From: Clostridia bacterium
GTDB lineage: Bacteria; Bacillota; Clostridia; UBA1381
Reading direction: 5' to 3'
Length of the DNA stretch: 5,189 nt
NCBI GenBank assembly: GCA_900770405.1
Contig: CAAGKL010000140.1
Location: 1 to 5,189 of the forward strand
Every line of letters starts with the position of its first letter. Within the stretch, counting starts at the first letter, position 1. Position numbers and translations under genes: made by a program. The notes below the pieces were generated by a model, which had not been told where the DNA came from, searched no databases, and saw nothing but the letters and a program-made list of their open reading frames with translations. Positions 1 through 5,155 of the stretch are shown piece after piece.

Positions 1-20
1 GACGTGTGCTCTTCCGATCT
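1..20. other. Illumina sequencing adapter remnant (not genomic)
   Basis: GACGTGTGCTCTTCCGATCT is identical to the last 20 bases of the standard Illumina TruSeq/multiplexing read-2 adapter, and biological sequence begins directly after it. The adapter happens to stay open in the frame of the following gene and offers a GTG at position 6. It therefore adds five false residues (MLFRS) to the N-terminus of a naive ORF call. It marks a raw contig end left by incomplete read trimming. Confidence 0.96.
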
Positions 21-257
21 ATGTGCATCGGCAATATGCGTAGCGGAATTGAGACGCTGCACGCATATTTCAGAACCCGCGACAGGGCGGTGCTGAAAAA
101 GGCGATGACCTATTTTTATGTGATCCTGCTCTTTGCGGCGGGCGCGGGCATCGGCAAGCTGACCGCCAATTTCTTCGGCTTGCGTGCGATCTGGTTCTGC
201 TGCATATGCCTGGCTGTGAGCTTTGTGATTATGTTCGTAAAAAATGAGATAACGTGA
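21..257 (+). CDS. DUF1275 (YoaK-type) membrane protein, 3' fragment
   Basis: This is the C-terminal 78 residues of a DUF1275/YoaK-family integral membrane protein, a widespread family of roughly 220-240 residues and about six predicted helices whose function is not established. The fragment opens with a CxGNMRSG sequence at residues 2-8, typical of an internal loop of this family. A cytoplasmic-looking basic stretch (TRDRAVLKK) follows, then two hydrophobic helices at about residues 30-47 and 54-73, and a short NEIT tail. The ATG at 21 is almost certainly an internal methionine, since about two thirds of the protein is missing beyond the contig edge. The last bases of the gene overlap a possible small downstream ORF (GTGA overlap), and a terminator lies about 125 bases beyond the stop. 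The family call rests on remembered sequence resemblance. The truncation is certain because the adjoining bases are adapter. Confidence 0.75.
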   Translation: MCIGNMRSGIETLHAYFRTRDRAVLKKAMTYFYVILLFAAGAGIGKLTANFFGLRAIWFCCICLAVSFVIMFVKNEIT

Positions 258-382
258 AAATGAAGTATGCAGCGAATATTTTGTCTGCGGCAGAGGAGCT
301 CGCAATCGCGGCGCTTGAGCCGGAATATGACGCGAATATAAAAGGGCTTTGGTATCTGCGGGGGCGGACATTTTCAGAATGA
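254..382 (+). CDS. Possible small hypothetical protein (40-42 aa)
   Basis: A short ORF begins at GTG 254, which overlaps the upstream stop codon as GTGA, or at ATG 260 two codons later. It ends at TGA 380-382. From the ATG the product is 40 residues, MKYAANILSAAEEL followed by AIAALEPEYDANIKGLWYLR and GRTFSE. It has an acidic, Ala/Glu-rich helical first half and no membrane segment or signal peptide. I do not recognise it. Points in favour are the tight overlap, which suggests translational coupling to the DUF1275 gene, codons similar to the neighbours, and a rho-independent terminator stem starting at the stop codon. Against it are its short length and weak ribosome binding site (GAGAT at 246-250). 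It may instead be the eroded remnant of a longer gene. Confidence 0.33.
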   Translation: MKMKYAANILSAAEELAIAALEPEYDANIKGLWYLRGRTFSE

Positions 383-412
383 AAAAGCGTGGTGTAAGCA
401 CCGCGTTTTTTT
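382..412 (+). terminator. Rho-independent terminator of the left plus-strand unit (probably bidirectional)
   Basis: A5-GCG-T-GGTG (382-394) pairs with CACC-GCG-T6 (399-411) around a TAAG loop. The stem has 13 pairs including two G-U wobbles, and a run of seven T (406-412) forms its 3' flank. Because A5 lies on the other side, the opposite strand also has a hairpin followed by T5, so it could also stop transcripts coming from galE. Confidence 0.88.
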
Positions 413-422
413 ATGCAAAAAT

Positions 423-448
423 AAACAGCCGCACGTGAGCGGCTGTTT
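423..448 (-). terminator. Rho-independent terminator of galE
   Basis: A perfect 10-bp inverted repeat, AAACAGCCGC (423-432) and GCGGCTGTTT (439-448), has a 6-base loop. Read on the minus strand, the stem is followed by TTTATTTTT, a good U-tract. On the plus strand the T-run is only three bases. It lies 54 bases past the galE stop codon and is therefore assigned to galE. Confidence 0.88.
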
Positions 449-501
449 GTAATAGTAATGCAGTGTCAAATTTATAAGCCCCTATGGGCAGGGCGCGGTT
501 A

Positions 502-1515
502 TTATTTCGCGTAGCCGTCGGGGTTTTGTGACTGCCATCTCCAGCTGTCGGCGCACATCTCGTCGATGCCGCGCTCAGCCTTCCAGTTCAGCTCGCGCGC
601 CGCCTTTGCGGGGTCTGCGTAGCACTCGGCAATATCGCCCGGGCGGCGGGGGTCAATCTGATAGGGGATTGTCTTGCCGCACGCCTTTTCAAATGCGTGA
701 ATTATTTCGAGCACCGAATAGCCGTTGCCCGTGCCGAGGTTGTAGATGTGCACGCCGCTTTCGCCAGTCTTGTGATCGATTGCCTTCAGATGCCCGAGCG
801 CGAGGTCGACAACGTGGATATAGTCGCGCACACCCGTGCCGTCGCGGGTGGGGTAGTCATTGCCGAACACGTGAACCTTCTCGAGCTTGCCGACCGCAAC
901 CTGTGCAACATAGGGCAAAAGATTGTTCGGAATACCCTTCGGATCCTCGCCCATAGTGCCGCTTTTGTGCGCGCCGATGGGGTTGAAATAGCGCAGAAGC
1001 GTAATCGACCACTTATCATTTGCCTTGAACACGTCGGTGAGAATATTCTCGATCATAAGTTTAGTCGAGCCGTACGGGTTTGTCGTCGAAAGCGGGAAAT
1101 CCTCGGTAATCGGCACTGTTTTCGGCATACCGTAAACCGTCGCGGAGGAGGAAAATACGATGTTGTATACGCCGTGCTTTTCCATAATATCCACTAAATT
1201 CAGCGTGCCGGTGATGTTGTTGTGATAATAGCGAAGAGGGATTTGTGTCGACTCTCCGACCGCCTTCAGCCCGGCAAAATGGATAACCGAGTCGAATTTG
1301 TTTTCGTCAAAAATTTTGTTTACCGCATCATAGTCGAGCAGGTCGACATTGTAGAACGGGAAATCGCAGCCGGTAATTTTCTTTACCGCATCAAGGCTCT
1401 TTTCGCAGGAATTGCAGAGATTGTCAAGAACTGCAATCTCGTGGCCCGCCGATAAAAGCTCGACGCAGGTGTGGCTGCCTATGTAGCCGGCGCCGCCGGT
1501 AACAAGTATTTTCAT
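502..1515 (-). CDS. galE: UDP-glucose 4-epimerase GalE
   Basis: It interconverts UDP-glucose and UDP-galactose in the cytoplasm (Leloir pathway and sugar-nucleotide supply) using tightly bound NAD+. The 337 residues match the usual length (E. coli enzyme 338). It is an extended short-chain dehydrogenase/reductase. The Rossmann NAD-binding motif TGGAGYIG is at residues 6-13, the FAGLKAVGES segment at about 80-89, and SSSATVYG at 122-129 contains the catalytic Ser124. The catalytic YxxxK pair is Tyr148/Lys152 in NPYGSTK. RYFNPIGAH (175-183) and GVRDYIHVVDLA (228-239) are further family signatures. The start is ATG 1515 because GAGGG lies 8 bases upstream and the protein then begins MKILVTGG. 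The GTG at 1530 lies inside this ribosome binding site. The residue matching E. coli Tyr299 is Cys298, which suggests UDP-GlcNAc/GalNAc may also be accepted. The gene has its own promoter and terminator, so it appears monocistronic. Confidence 0.97.
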   Translation of the reverse strand: MKILVTGGAGYIGSHTCVELLSAGHEIAVLDNLCNSCEKSLDAVKKITGCDFPFYNVDLLDYDAVNKIFDENKFDSVIHFAGLKAVGESTQIPLRYYHNNITGTLNLVDIMEKHGVYNIVFSSSATVYGMPKTVPITEDFPLSTTNPYGSTKLMIENILTDVFKANDKWSITLLRYFNPIGAHKSGTMGEDPKGIPNNLLPYVAQVAVGKLEKVHVFGNDYPTRDGTGVRDYIHVVDLALGHLKAIDHKTGESGVHIYNLGTGNGYSVLEIIHAFEKACGKTIPYQIDPRRPGDIAECYADPAKAARELNWKAERGIDEMCADSWRWQSQNPDGYAK

Positions 1516-1550
1516 AGCAGAATCCCTCACTTTTTCAATTTTCTTACTAT

Positions 1551-1579
1551 ATTATATATCAATTGTCCCCGATTTTCAA
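1551..1579 (-). promoter_or_regulatory. Sigma-A promoter of galE
   Basis: On the minus strand TTGAAA (plus coordinates 1574-1579), a 17-base spacer and a perfect TATAAT (1551-1556) form a near-consensus vegetative promoter. The start point would be near 1544, giving a leader of about 29 bases with the GAGGG ribosome binding site in it. Confidence 0.8.
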
Positions 1580-1583
1580 CATT

Positions 1584-1599
1584 TATTTTGCATAAAATA
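1584..1599. repeat. AT-rich palindrome between the divergent -35 boxes (possible operator)
   Basis: TATTTT-GCAT-AAAATA has 6-bp arms and a 4-base centre. It occupies the space between the galE -35 (1574-1579) and the GIY-YIG -35 (1600-1605). A second dyad, TTTTCAA (1573-1579) and TTGAAAA (1600-1606), contains the -35 boxes themselves. The position fits a shared operator, but base composition makes a chance dyad plausible and no regulator is recognised. Confidence 0.3.
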
Positions 1600-1627
1600 T
1601 TGAAAAAAATTGCAACTGTGGTATACT
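1600..1627 (+). promoter_or_regulatory. Extended -10 sigma-A promoter of the GIY-YIG gene
   Basis: TTGAAA (1600-1605), a 16-base spacer and TATACT (1622-1627) preceded by TG plus one base (1619-1621) form an extended -10 promoter. Transcription would start near 1634, leaving a leader of only about 19 bases. A weaker overlapping alternative is TTGCAA (1610-1615), 17 bases, TATAAA (1633-1638). Confidence 0.75.
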
Positions 1628-1652
1628 TATCGTATAAAAGCGACAGGGGGCG

Positions 1653-1907
1653 GTGAAAATTTACTACACATATCTGCTCGAATGCAGCGACGGCACGCTT
1701 TACTGCGGCTACACCAACGACGTCGCCGCGCGCGTTAAAACGCACAACGAGGGCAAGGGCGCAAAGTATACCAAAAGCCGCCTGCCAGTGCGCGCGGTTT
1801 ACGTCGAGGAGCACGCGACAAAGCACGAGGCGATGAGCCGCGAGGGCAAAATCAAGCGGCTTTCGCGCGCGGAAAAGCTCCGGCTGATTGAAGGCTCAAA
1901 GGCGTAG
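1653..1907 (+). CDS. GIY-YIG nuclease superfamily protein (UPF0213/YhbQ-YazA type)
   Basis: This 84-residue protein consists of a single GIY-YIG domain, the usual size for the UPF0213 family. The two signature strands are TYL (6-8) and YCG (17-19) in YYTYLLECSDGTLYCGYT, followed by Arg27 and His31 (ARVKTHN). Glu64 in SREGKIK takes the place of the metal-binding glutamate. All residues expected for activity are therefore present, and a DNA nuclease role is plausible, but the in vivo substrate is not established. The only plausible start is GTG 1653; AGGGGG at 1645-1650 acts as ribosome binding site at rather close spacing, and the protein begins as the family does. The gene has its own extended -10 promoter and is divergent from galE. 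Its stop codon (1905-1907) directly abuts the stop codon of the convergent methyltransferase gene, with no terminator between them. Confidence 0.9.
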   Translation: MKIYYTYLLECSDGTLYCGYTNDVAARVKTHNEGKGAKYTKSRLPVRAVYVEEHATKHEAMSREGKIKRLSRAEKLRLIEGSKA

Positions 1908-3041
1908 TTATTTTTTCTGCCCGCGCGGTGCGGGATACTGATAAATGTTGCATTTGAGCATACCGTTGTAAATCTTGCGTTTTTTAAGGCACGGCTTGCC
2001 GAATAGCGACTCAAAGCCGTCGTTAGCGGCGAGGATAAAATATGACCAGCCGTTAAGTCGGGTAAAGCTTCTGCCGATTTCGCGGTAGAGCTTTTCGCAC
2101 GCCTTTGCGTCGGACAGACGCTCGCCGTAGGGCGGGTTGCAGATAATCGTGCCGCCGCGCTCCGGCGGGGAATATTCCCGCGCATCGCCTTCGCGTATGT
2201 CGATAAATTCGCCGACGCCCGCCTTTGCGGCATTTTCGCGCGCGAGCTTTACACATTCCGGGTCGGTGTCGAGCGCAGTTATGCGCAGCGGGACGTCCTT
2301 TTCGGCGAGAGTAGCCTCTTTTTTTATGCGCTCAAATGCCGCCGTGTCGAAGTCGGAAAATTCCTCGAACGCAAAATGCCGCCTGAGTCCGGGCGCGATA
2401 TTGCGTTTAATCATCGCCGCCTCGATCGGGATTGTGCCCGAGCCGCAGAAGGGGTCGGCGAGCTCGTCCTCCCATCGCCAGCGGCTTATGTAAACCATTG
2501 CTGCGGCGATTGTTTCGCGCAGCGGCGCGGCATTGGAAAGCCGGCGGTAGCCGCGCTTGTGTAGTCCCTCGCCGGAGGTGTCGATGCAGATTGAGATGCG
2601 GTTTTTGAAGAAGGAAAACCGTATCGGATAGGGCGCGCCGTCCTCGGGCAGACGGTCGATGCCGCAGGCTTTGCCGATTGAGTCGGCGATTGCCTTTTTG
2701 ATGATGGCGCGGCAGCGCGCGTGGCTTGACAGCTGCGATTTTAAGCAGTGCCCCGAAATTTGCAGCCGCGCGTCGGGCGGAAGATACTCGCTCCAGGCGG
2801 CAGCCGCGGTCATATTGTAGAGCGTGTCAAAGTCCTCGGCGTAAAATTCGCACACCTTGATCAGCACGCGTTCGCCGGTGCGCAGCCAAAGATTTGCGCG
2901 CATCATATCCTCCGCGCCGCCGGAAAAGCAGACTCTGCCGTCCTCAACGCAGTCGGTTTCAATCCCGAGCGCGCGTACCTCGCGCGCAACAAAAGCCTCA
3001 AGCCCGAAAAGACAGGGTACAATCATTTCAAATTTTTTCAT
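1908..3041 (-). CDS. rlmL: THUMP-domain class I SAM-dependent rRNA methyltransferase (RlmL/YpsC type)
   Basis: It probably methylates the N2 amino group of a guanine in 23S rRNA; the E. coli RlmL half of RlmKL makes m2G2445, and B. subtilis YpsC is the stand-alone relative. The 377 residues match the stand-alone type. The N-terminal region opens IVPCLFGLEAFVARE (7-21) and leads into a THUMP RNA-binding domain at about 45-155. The linker GLHKRGYR (159-166) is typical of the family. The Rossmann methyltransferase domain follows: SAM-binding motif I DPFCGSGT (196-203), ALDTDP (256-261), GDA (285-287) and the catalytic NPPYG (302-306) expected of amino-group methyltransferases. No RlmK (m7G2069) domain is fused. 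The ATG at 3041 overlaps the rnr stop as ATGA, and its AAGGTGG ribosome binding site lies within the last rnr codons, so translation is probably coupled. The target position is inferred from the family. Confidence 0.92.
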   Translation of the reverse strand: MKKFEMIVPCLFGLEAFVAREVRALGIETDCVEDGRVCFSGGAEDMMRANLWLRTGERVLIKVCEFYAEDFDTLYNMTAAAAWSEYLPPDARLQISGHCLKSQLSSHARCRAIIKKAIADSIGKACGIDRLPEDGAPYPIRFSFFKNRISICIDTSGEGLHKRGYRRLSNAAPLRETIAAAMVYISRWRWEDELADPFCGSGTIPIEAAMIKRNIAPGLRRHFAFEEFSDFDTAAFERIKKEATLAEKDVPLRITALDTDPECVKLARENAAKAGVGEFIDIREGDAREYSPPERGGTIICNPPYGERLSDAKACEKLYREIGRSFTRLNGWSYFILAANDGFESLFGKPCLKKRKIYNGMLKCNIYQYPAPRGQKK

Positions 3042-5023
3042 TTTTCCACCTTATTATCCTGATTCTTATAGTCGTCCCACAGCATAAAATCGATTTTGCC
3101 GAGCTGCACGTTCACGCTGCTGACGGCAATTTCCACGCTGTCGCCGATGCGGAATACCCGCCCGCTGCCCTCGCCGACGGCGGCGCAAAGCTCTTCTATA
3201 TAATTGTAGTGATCGTCGGAAATCGTGCTGAAACGAATCACGCCCTCGATGGTATTGTCGAGCTCGGCGTAGATGCCGAAGCCGGTCAGGAAGGAGACAA
3301 CCGCGTCGAATCGCCTGCCGATAAAGCGGCTGATGTATGCCGCCTTCAGTATAGAGACCGCATCGCGCTCACACTCCTCCGCACGCCGCTCACATTCCGA
3401 GCCAAGGCGGCTTGCCTGCACGCAGAAATTCGCAAACCTTGCGGTGCTTTTGCCGGCGAGATACGCCGACAGCACCCGGTGCACCGCGAGGTCGGGATAG
3501 CGGCGTATCGGCGAGGTGAAGTGGCAGTAGTCCGCGCACGCCAGCCCGAAATGCCCGGCGGGCTCGGGCAGATATTCCGCCTTCATCATCGCCCGCAGCA
3601 TAGATTTTTTCACGATTTGCCCGTACGGCTCGTCCTTGACCCGCTCGAGCATACGGAGAAAGGTCTCCTGCGTGACGCCGTGCGAAATATCGTCGGTTAT
3701 CGACAGTCCGAGCGAGAGCAGAAAGCGGTTGAAGCTCATCACCTTGTCGGCGTCGGGCGTCGCGTGTACGCGGTAAACGAAGGGCAGCTTATGCTCCCGC
3801 GCAAACCGCGCAACGGTTTCGTTCGCCAGCAGCATAAATTCCTCGATTATGTGGTGCGATTTCAGCTTTTGGACGGTGCGGATTTCGCCGATCACGTCGT
3901 TTTTTAAGGTCACGCGCGCCTCGGGAATGTCAAAATCGAGACTGTGCCGCCGCGCCCGCTTTGCGGCGAGAATGTCGCACAGACGGCTCATATGCGTAAG
4001 CGGCGTCAGAATATCGCGGTATTCGCGCGTGAACGCCTTGTTTCTGTCGAGAATTTTCTGAACGTCGGAATAGGTCATACGCCGTCTTGAGCGAATGACG
4101 GATTTTGTGATTTTGAAGCTTTTCACTTCGCCGTCCTCGCCGACGCTCATAATGCAGGACAGGGTGAGCCTGTCCTCGCCGGGAACGAGAGAGCAGATAC
4201 CGTTCGAGAGCCGCTCGGGCAACATCGGGATTACCCTGTCGGGCAGGTATACGCTTGTGCCGCGGGCGAGAGCCTCGGTGTCGAGCGGCGTGTGCGGGCG
4301 GACGTAGTGCGATACGTCGGCGATGTGAACGCCCAGGTTGTAGCCCGACGCGGTTTTTCTGATGCTGACTGCGTCGTCAAAGTCCTTCGCGTCGTCGCCG
4401 TCAATGGTAAATATGCATCGCCCGCGCAGGTCGAGCCGTCCTTCGAGATCAGATTTTTTTATGTTAAGACTTATGTTTTCGGCTGCGGCGAGCGTGTCGG
4501 CGTCAAAGTCCGCCTTGATGCCGGAGGTGAGAACAACCATATTGAGCATACCCTTTAGGCTGTCCGCGTTGCCCAGAAGACTGACCGCAGCACCGTCGGG
4601 CGAGCCGTCCGCGGCGTAGCCGGTGAGCTCAACAGCCACCCGATCGCCGATTTTCGCACCGAGTGACAGCTCGGCGGGGATGCGGATTTGCGGATAAAAC
4701 CGCCTGTCGTCGGGCTTTGCGGATAAAAACGCGCCGAAATCATACGTGATTACAGCGGTTAAGCCCTCGCTGCGCCGCTTGATGATTTTCAGGATTTCGC
4801 CCTCGGGCTTGCCGTTCGCGCGCCGCCGCGTGACCTGCGCGCGGACTGTGTCGCCGTGATTTGCGCCGGCGAAATGCTTTGCTCTGACGAAAATATCCTT
4901 CTTGCCGTCGTTGCATACAACAAAGCCGTACTGCCCCTGTACGCTGCAATCAAGTACGCCGTTGCGGGCGGGCGTCCTTTTTTTGAGCACCCGCGCTTTC
5001 TTTTTACCGTGCTTTTTACTCAT
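3038..5023 (-). CDS. rnr: Ribonuclease R (3'-5' exoribonuclease, RNB family), short form
   Basis: It degrades RNA processively from the 3' end, including structured rRNA, mRNA and trans-translation targets. Domains in order: lysine/arginine-rich N-terminus (3-16); cold-shock/OB domain at about 22-64 (GVLDCSVQGQYGFV, DIFV); second OB-like region at about 85-150; RNB catalytic domain at about 195-525; S1 RNA-binding domain at about 567-648. The metal-binding motif TIDGDDAKDFDDA gives Asp208, Asp214, Asp216 and Asp217. SVYLPDRVIPMLPE contains the active-site Tyr259, and HFTSPIRRYPDL (501-512) is the conserved arginine box. At 661 residues it is shorter than B. subtilis (about 780) or E. coli (about 813) RNase R: the N-terminal winged-helix domain and the long basic C-terminal tail are absent. 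An in-frame TAA at 5042-5044 shows the start is not mis-called. AAGGA lies 10 bases before the ATG. First gene of an operon with rlmL. Confidence 0.96.
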   Translation of the reverse strand: MSKKHGKKKARVLKKRTPARNGVLDCSVQGQYGFVVCNDGKKDIFVRAKHFAGANHGDTVRAQVTRRRANGKPEGEILKIIKRRSEGLTAVITYDFGAFLSAKPDDRRFYPQIRIPAELSLGAKIGDRVAVELTGYAADGSPDGAAVSLLGNADSLKGMLNMVVLTSGIKADFDADTLAAAENISLNIKKSDLEGRLDLRGRCIFTIDGDDAKDFDDAVSIRKTASGYNLGVHIADVSHYVRPHTPLDTEALARGTSVYLPDRVIPMLPERLSNGICSLVPGEDRLTLSCIMSVGEDGEVKSFKITKSVIRSRRRMTYSDVQKILDRNKAFTREYRDILTPLTHMSRLCDILAAKRARRHSLDFDIPEARVTLKNDVIGEIRTVQKLKSHHIIEEFMLLANETVARFAREHKLPFVYRVHATPDADKVMSFNRFLLSLGLSITDDISHGVTQETFLRMLERVKDEPYGQIVKKSMLRAMMKAEYLPEPAGHFGLACADYCHFTSPIRRYPDLAVHRVLSAYLAGKSTARFANFCVQASRLGSECERRAEECERDAVSILKAAYISRFIGRRFDAVVSFLTGFGIYAELDNTIEGVIRFSTISDDHYNYIEELCAAVGEGSGRVFRIGDSVEIAVSSVNVQLGKIDFMLWDDYKNQDNKVEK

Positions 5024-5054
5024 TATCTTTTCTTCCTTGCATTAATATAAGTAT

Positions 5055-5083
5055 ATTCTACATCATTTTTGCTGTTTCATCAA
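5055..5083 (-). promoter_or_regulatory. Sigma-A promoter of the rnr-rlmL operon
   Basis: On the minus strand TTGATG (plus 5078-5083), a 17-base spacer and TAGAAT (5055-5060) precede rnr. The start point would be near 5048, giving a leader of about 25 bases containing the AAGGA ribosome binding site (5034-5038). The -35 is only 4/6 consensus, so this is a moderate promoter. Confidence 0.65.
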
Positions 5084-5119
5084 GAAAAATAAAAAAAATA
5101 AATTTTTTTGAAAAAAAGT
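5081..5119 (+). promoter_or_regulatory. A/T-tract UP-element-like region
   Basis: Runs of A and T (AAAAATAAAAAAAATAAA, T7, A7) lie directly upstream of the perfect -35 box at 5121. Such A-tracts are typical of UP elements that bind the RNA polymerase alpha subunit at very strong promoters, especially rRNA promoters. The 5' edge overlaps the -35 of the divergent rnr promoter. Confidence 0.55.
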
Positions 5120-5120
5120 A

Positions 5121-5152
5121 TTGACAACCCAGCAAGAATGTGGTAATATAAT
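5121..5152 (+). promoter_or_regulatory. Strong plus-strand promoter, probably of an rRNA operon
   Basis: A perfect TTGACA (5121-5126) is followed after 17 bases by TAATAT (5144-5149), preceded by TGG (5141-5143) as an extended -10. Alternatively a perfect TATAAT at 5147-5152 would have a 20-base spacer, which is longer than usual. The start point would be about 5156-5159. The upstream A-tracts and downstream leader sequence suggest a stable-RNA promoter. Confidence 0.8.
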
Positions 5153-5155
5153 AAA

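Noticed and set aside
478..489. GCCC-CTAT-GGGC mini-hairpin just past the galE stop
   Set aside because: Only four base pairs and no U-tract; the 10-bp stem at 423-448 is the convincing galE terminator.
697..1197. 166-codon open frame on the plus strand, antisense to galE
   Set aside because: It is a shadow of the GC-biased third positions of galE, with no recognisable domain and no promoter.
1513..1530. Upstream GTG start for galE adding five residues
   Set aside because: The GTG forms part of the GTGAGGG ribosome binding site for the ATG at 1515, and the family starts right before the ILVTGGAGYIG strand.
1920..1934. CCCGC/GCGGG hairpin at the 3' end of rlmL as a terminator
   Set aside because: The stem is only 5 bp and lies inside coding sequence. 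The T-run (1911-1916) is on the wrong side for the plus strand and reads as A on the minus strand, so it cannot work as an intrinsic terminator in either direction.
2894..3907. 337-codon open frame on the plus strand, antisense to rnr and the start of rlmL
   Set aside because: It spans two well-supported minus-strand genes with clear catalytic motifs, has no plausible domain, and is Arg/His/Ala-rich as expected from the reverse complement of GC3-rich codons. It begins inside rlmL with no ribosome binding site evident.
4978..4984. A7 run (minus strand) at codons 14-16 of rnr as a programmed frameshift or slippage site
   Set aside because: It falls in a lysine/arginine-rich tail where such runs are expected, and there is no overlapping frame, downstream hairpin or domain that a shift would reach.
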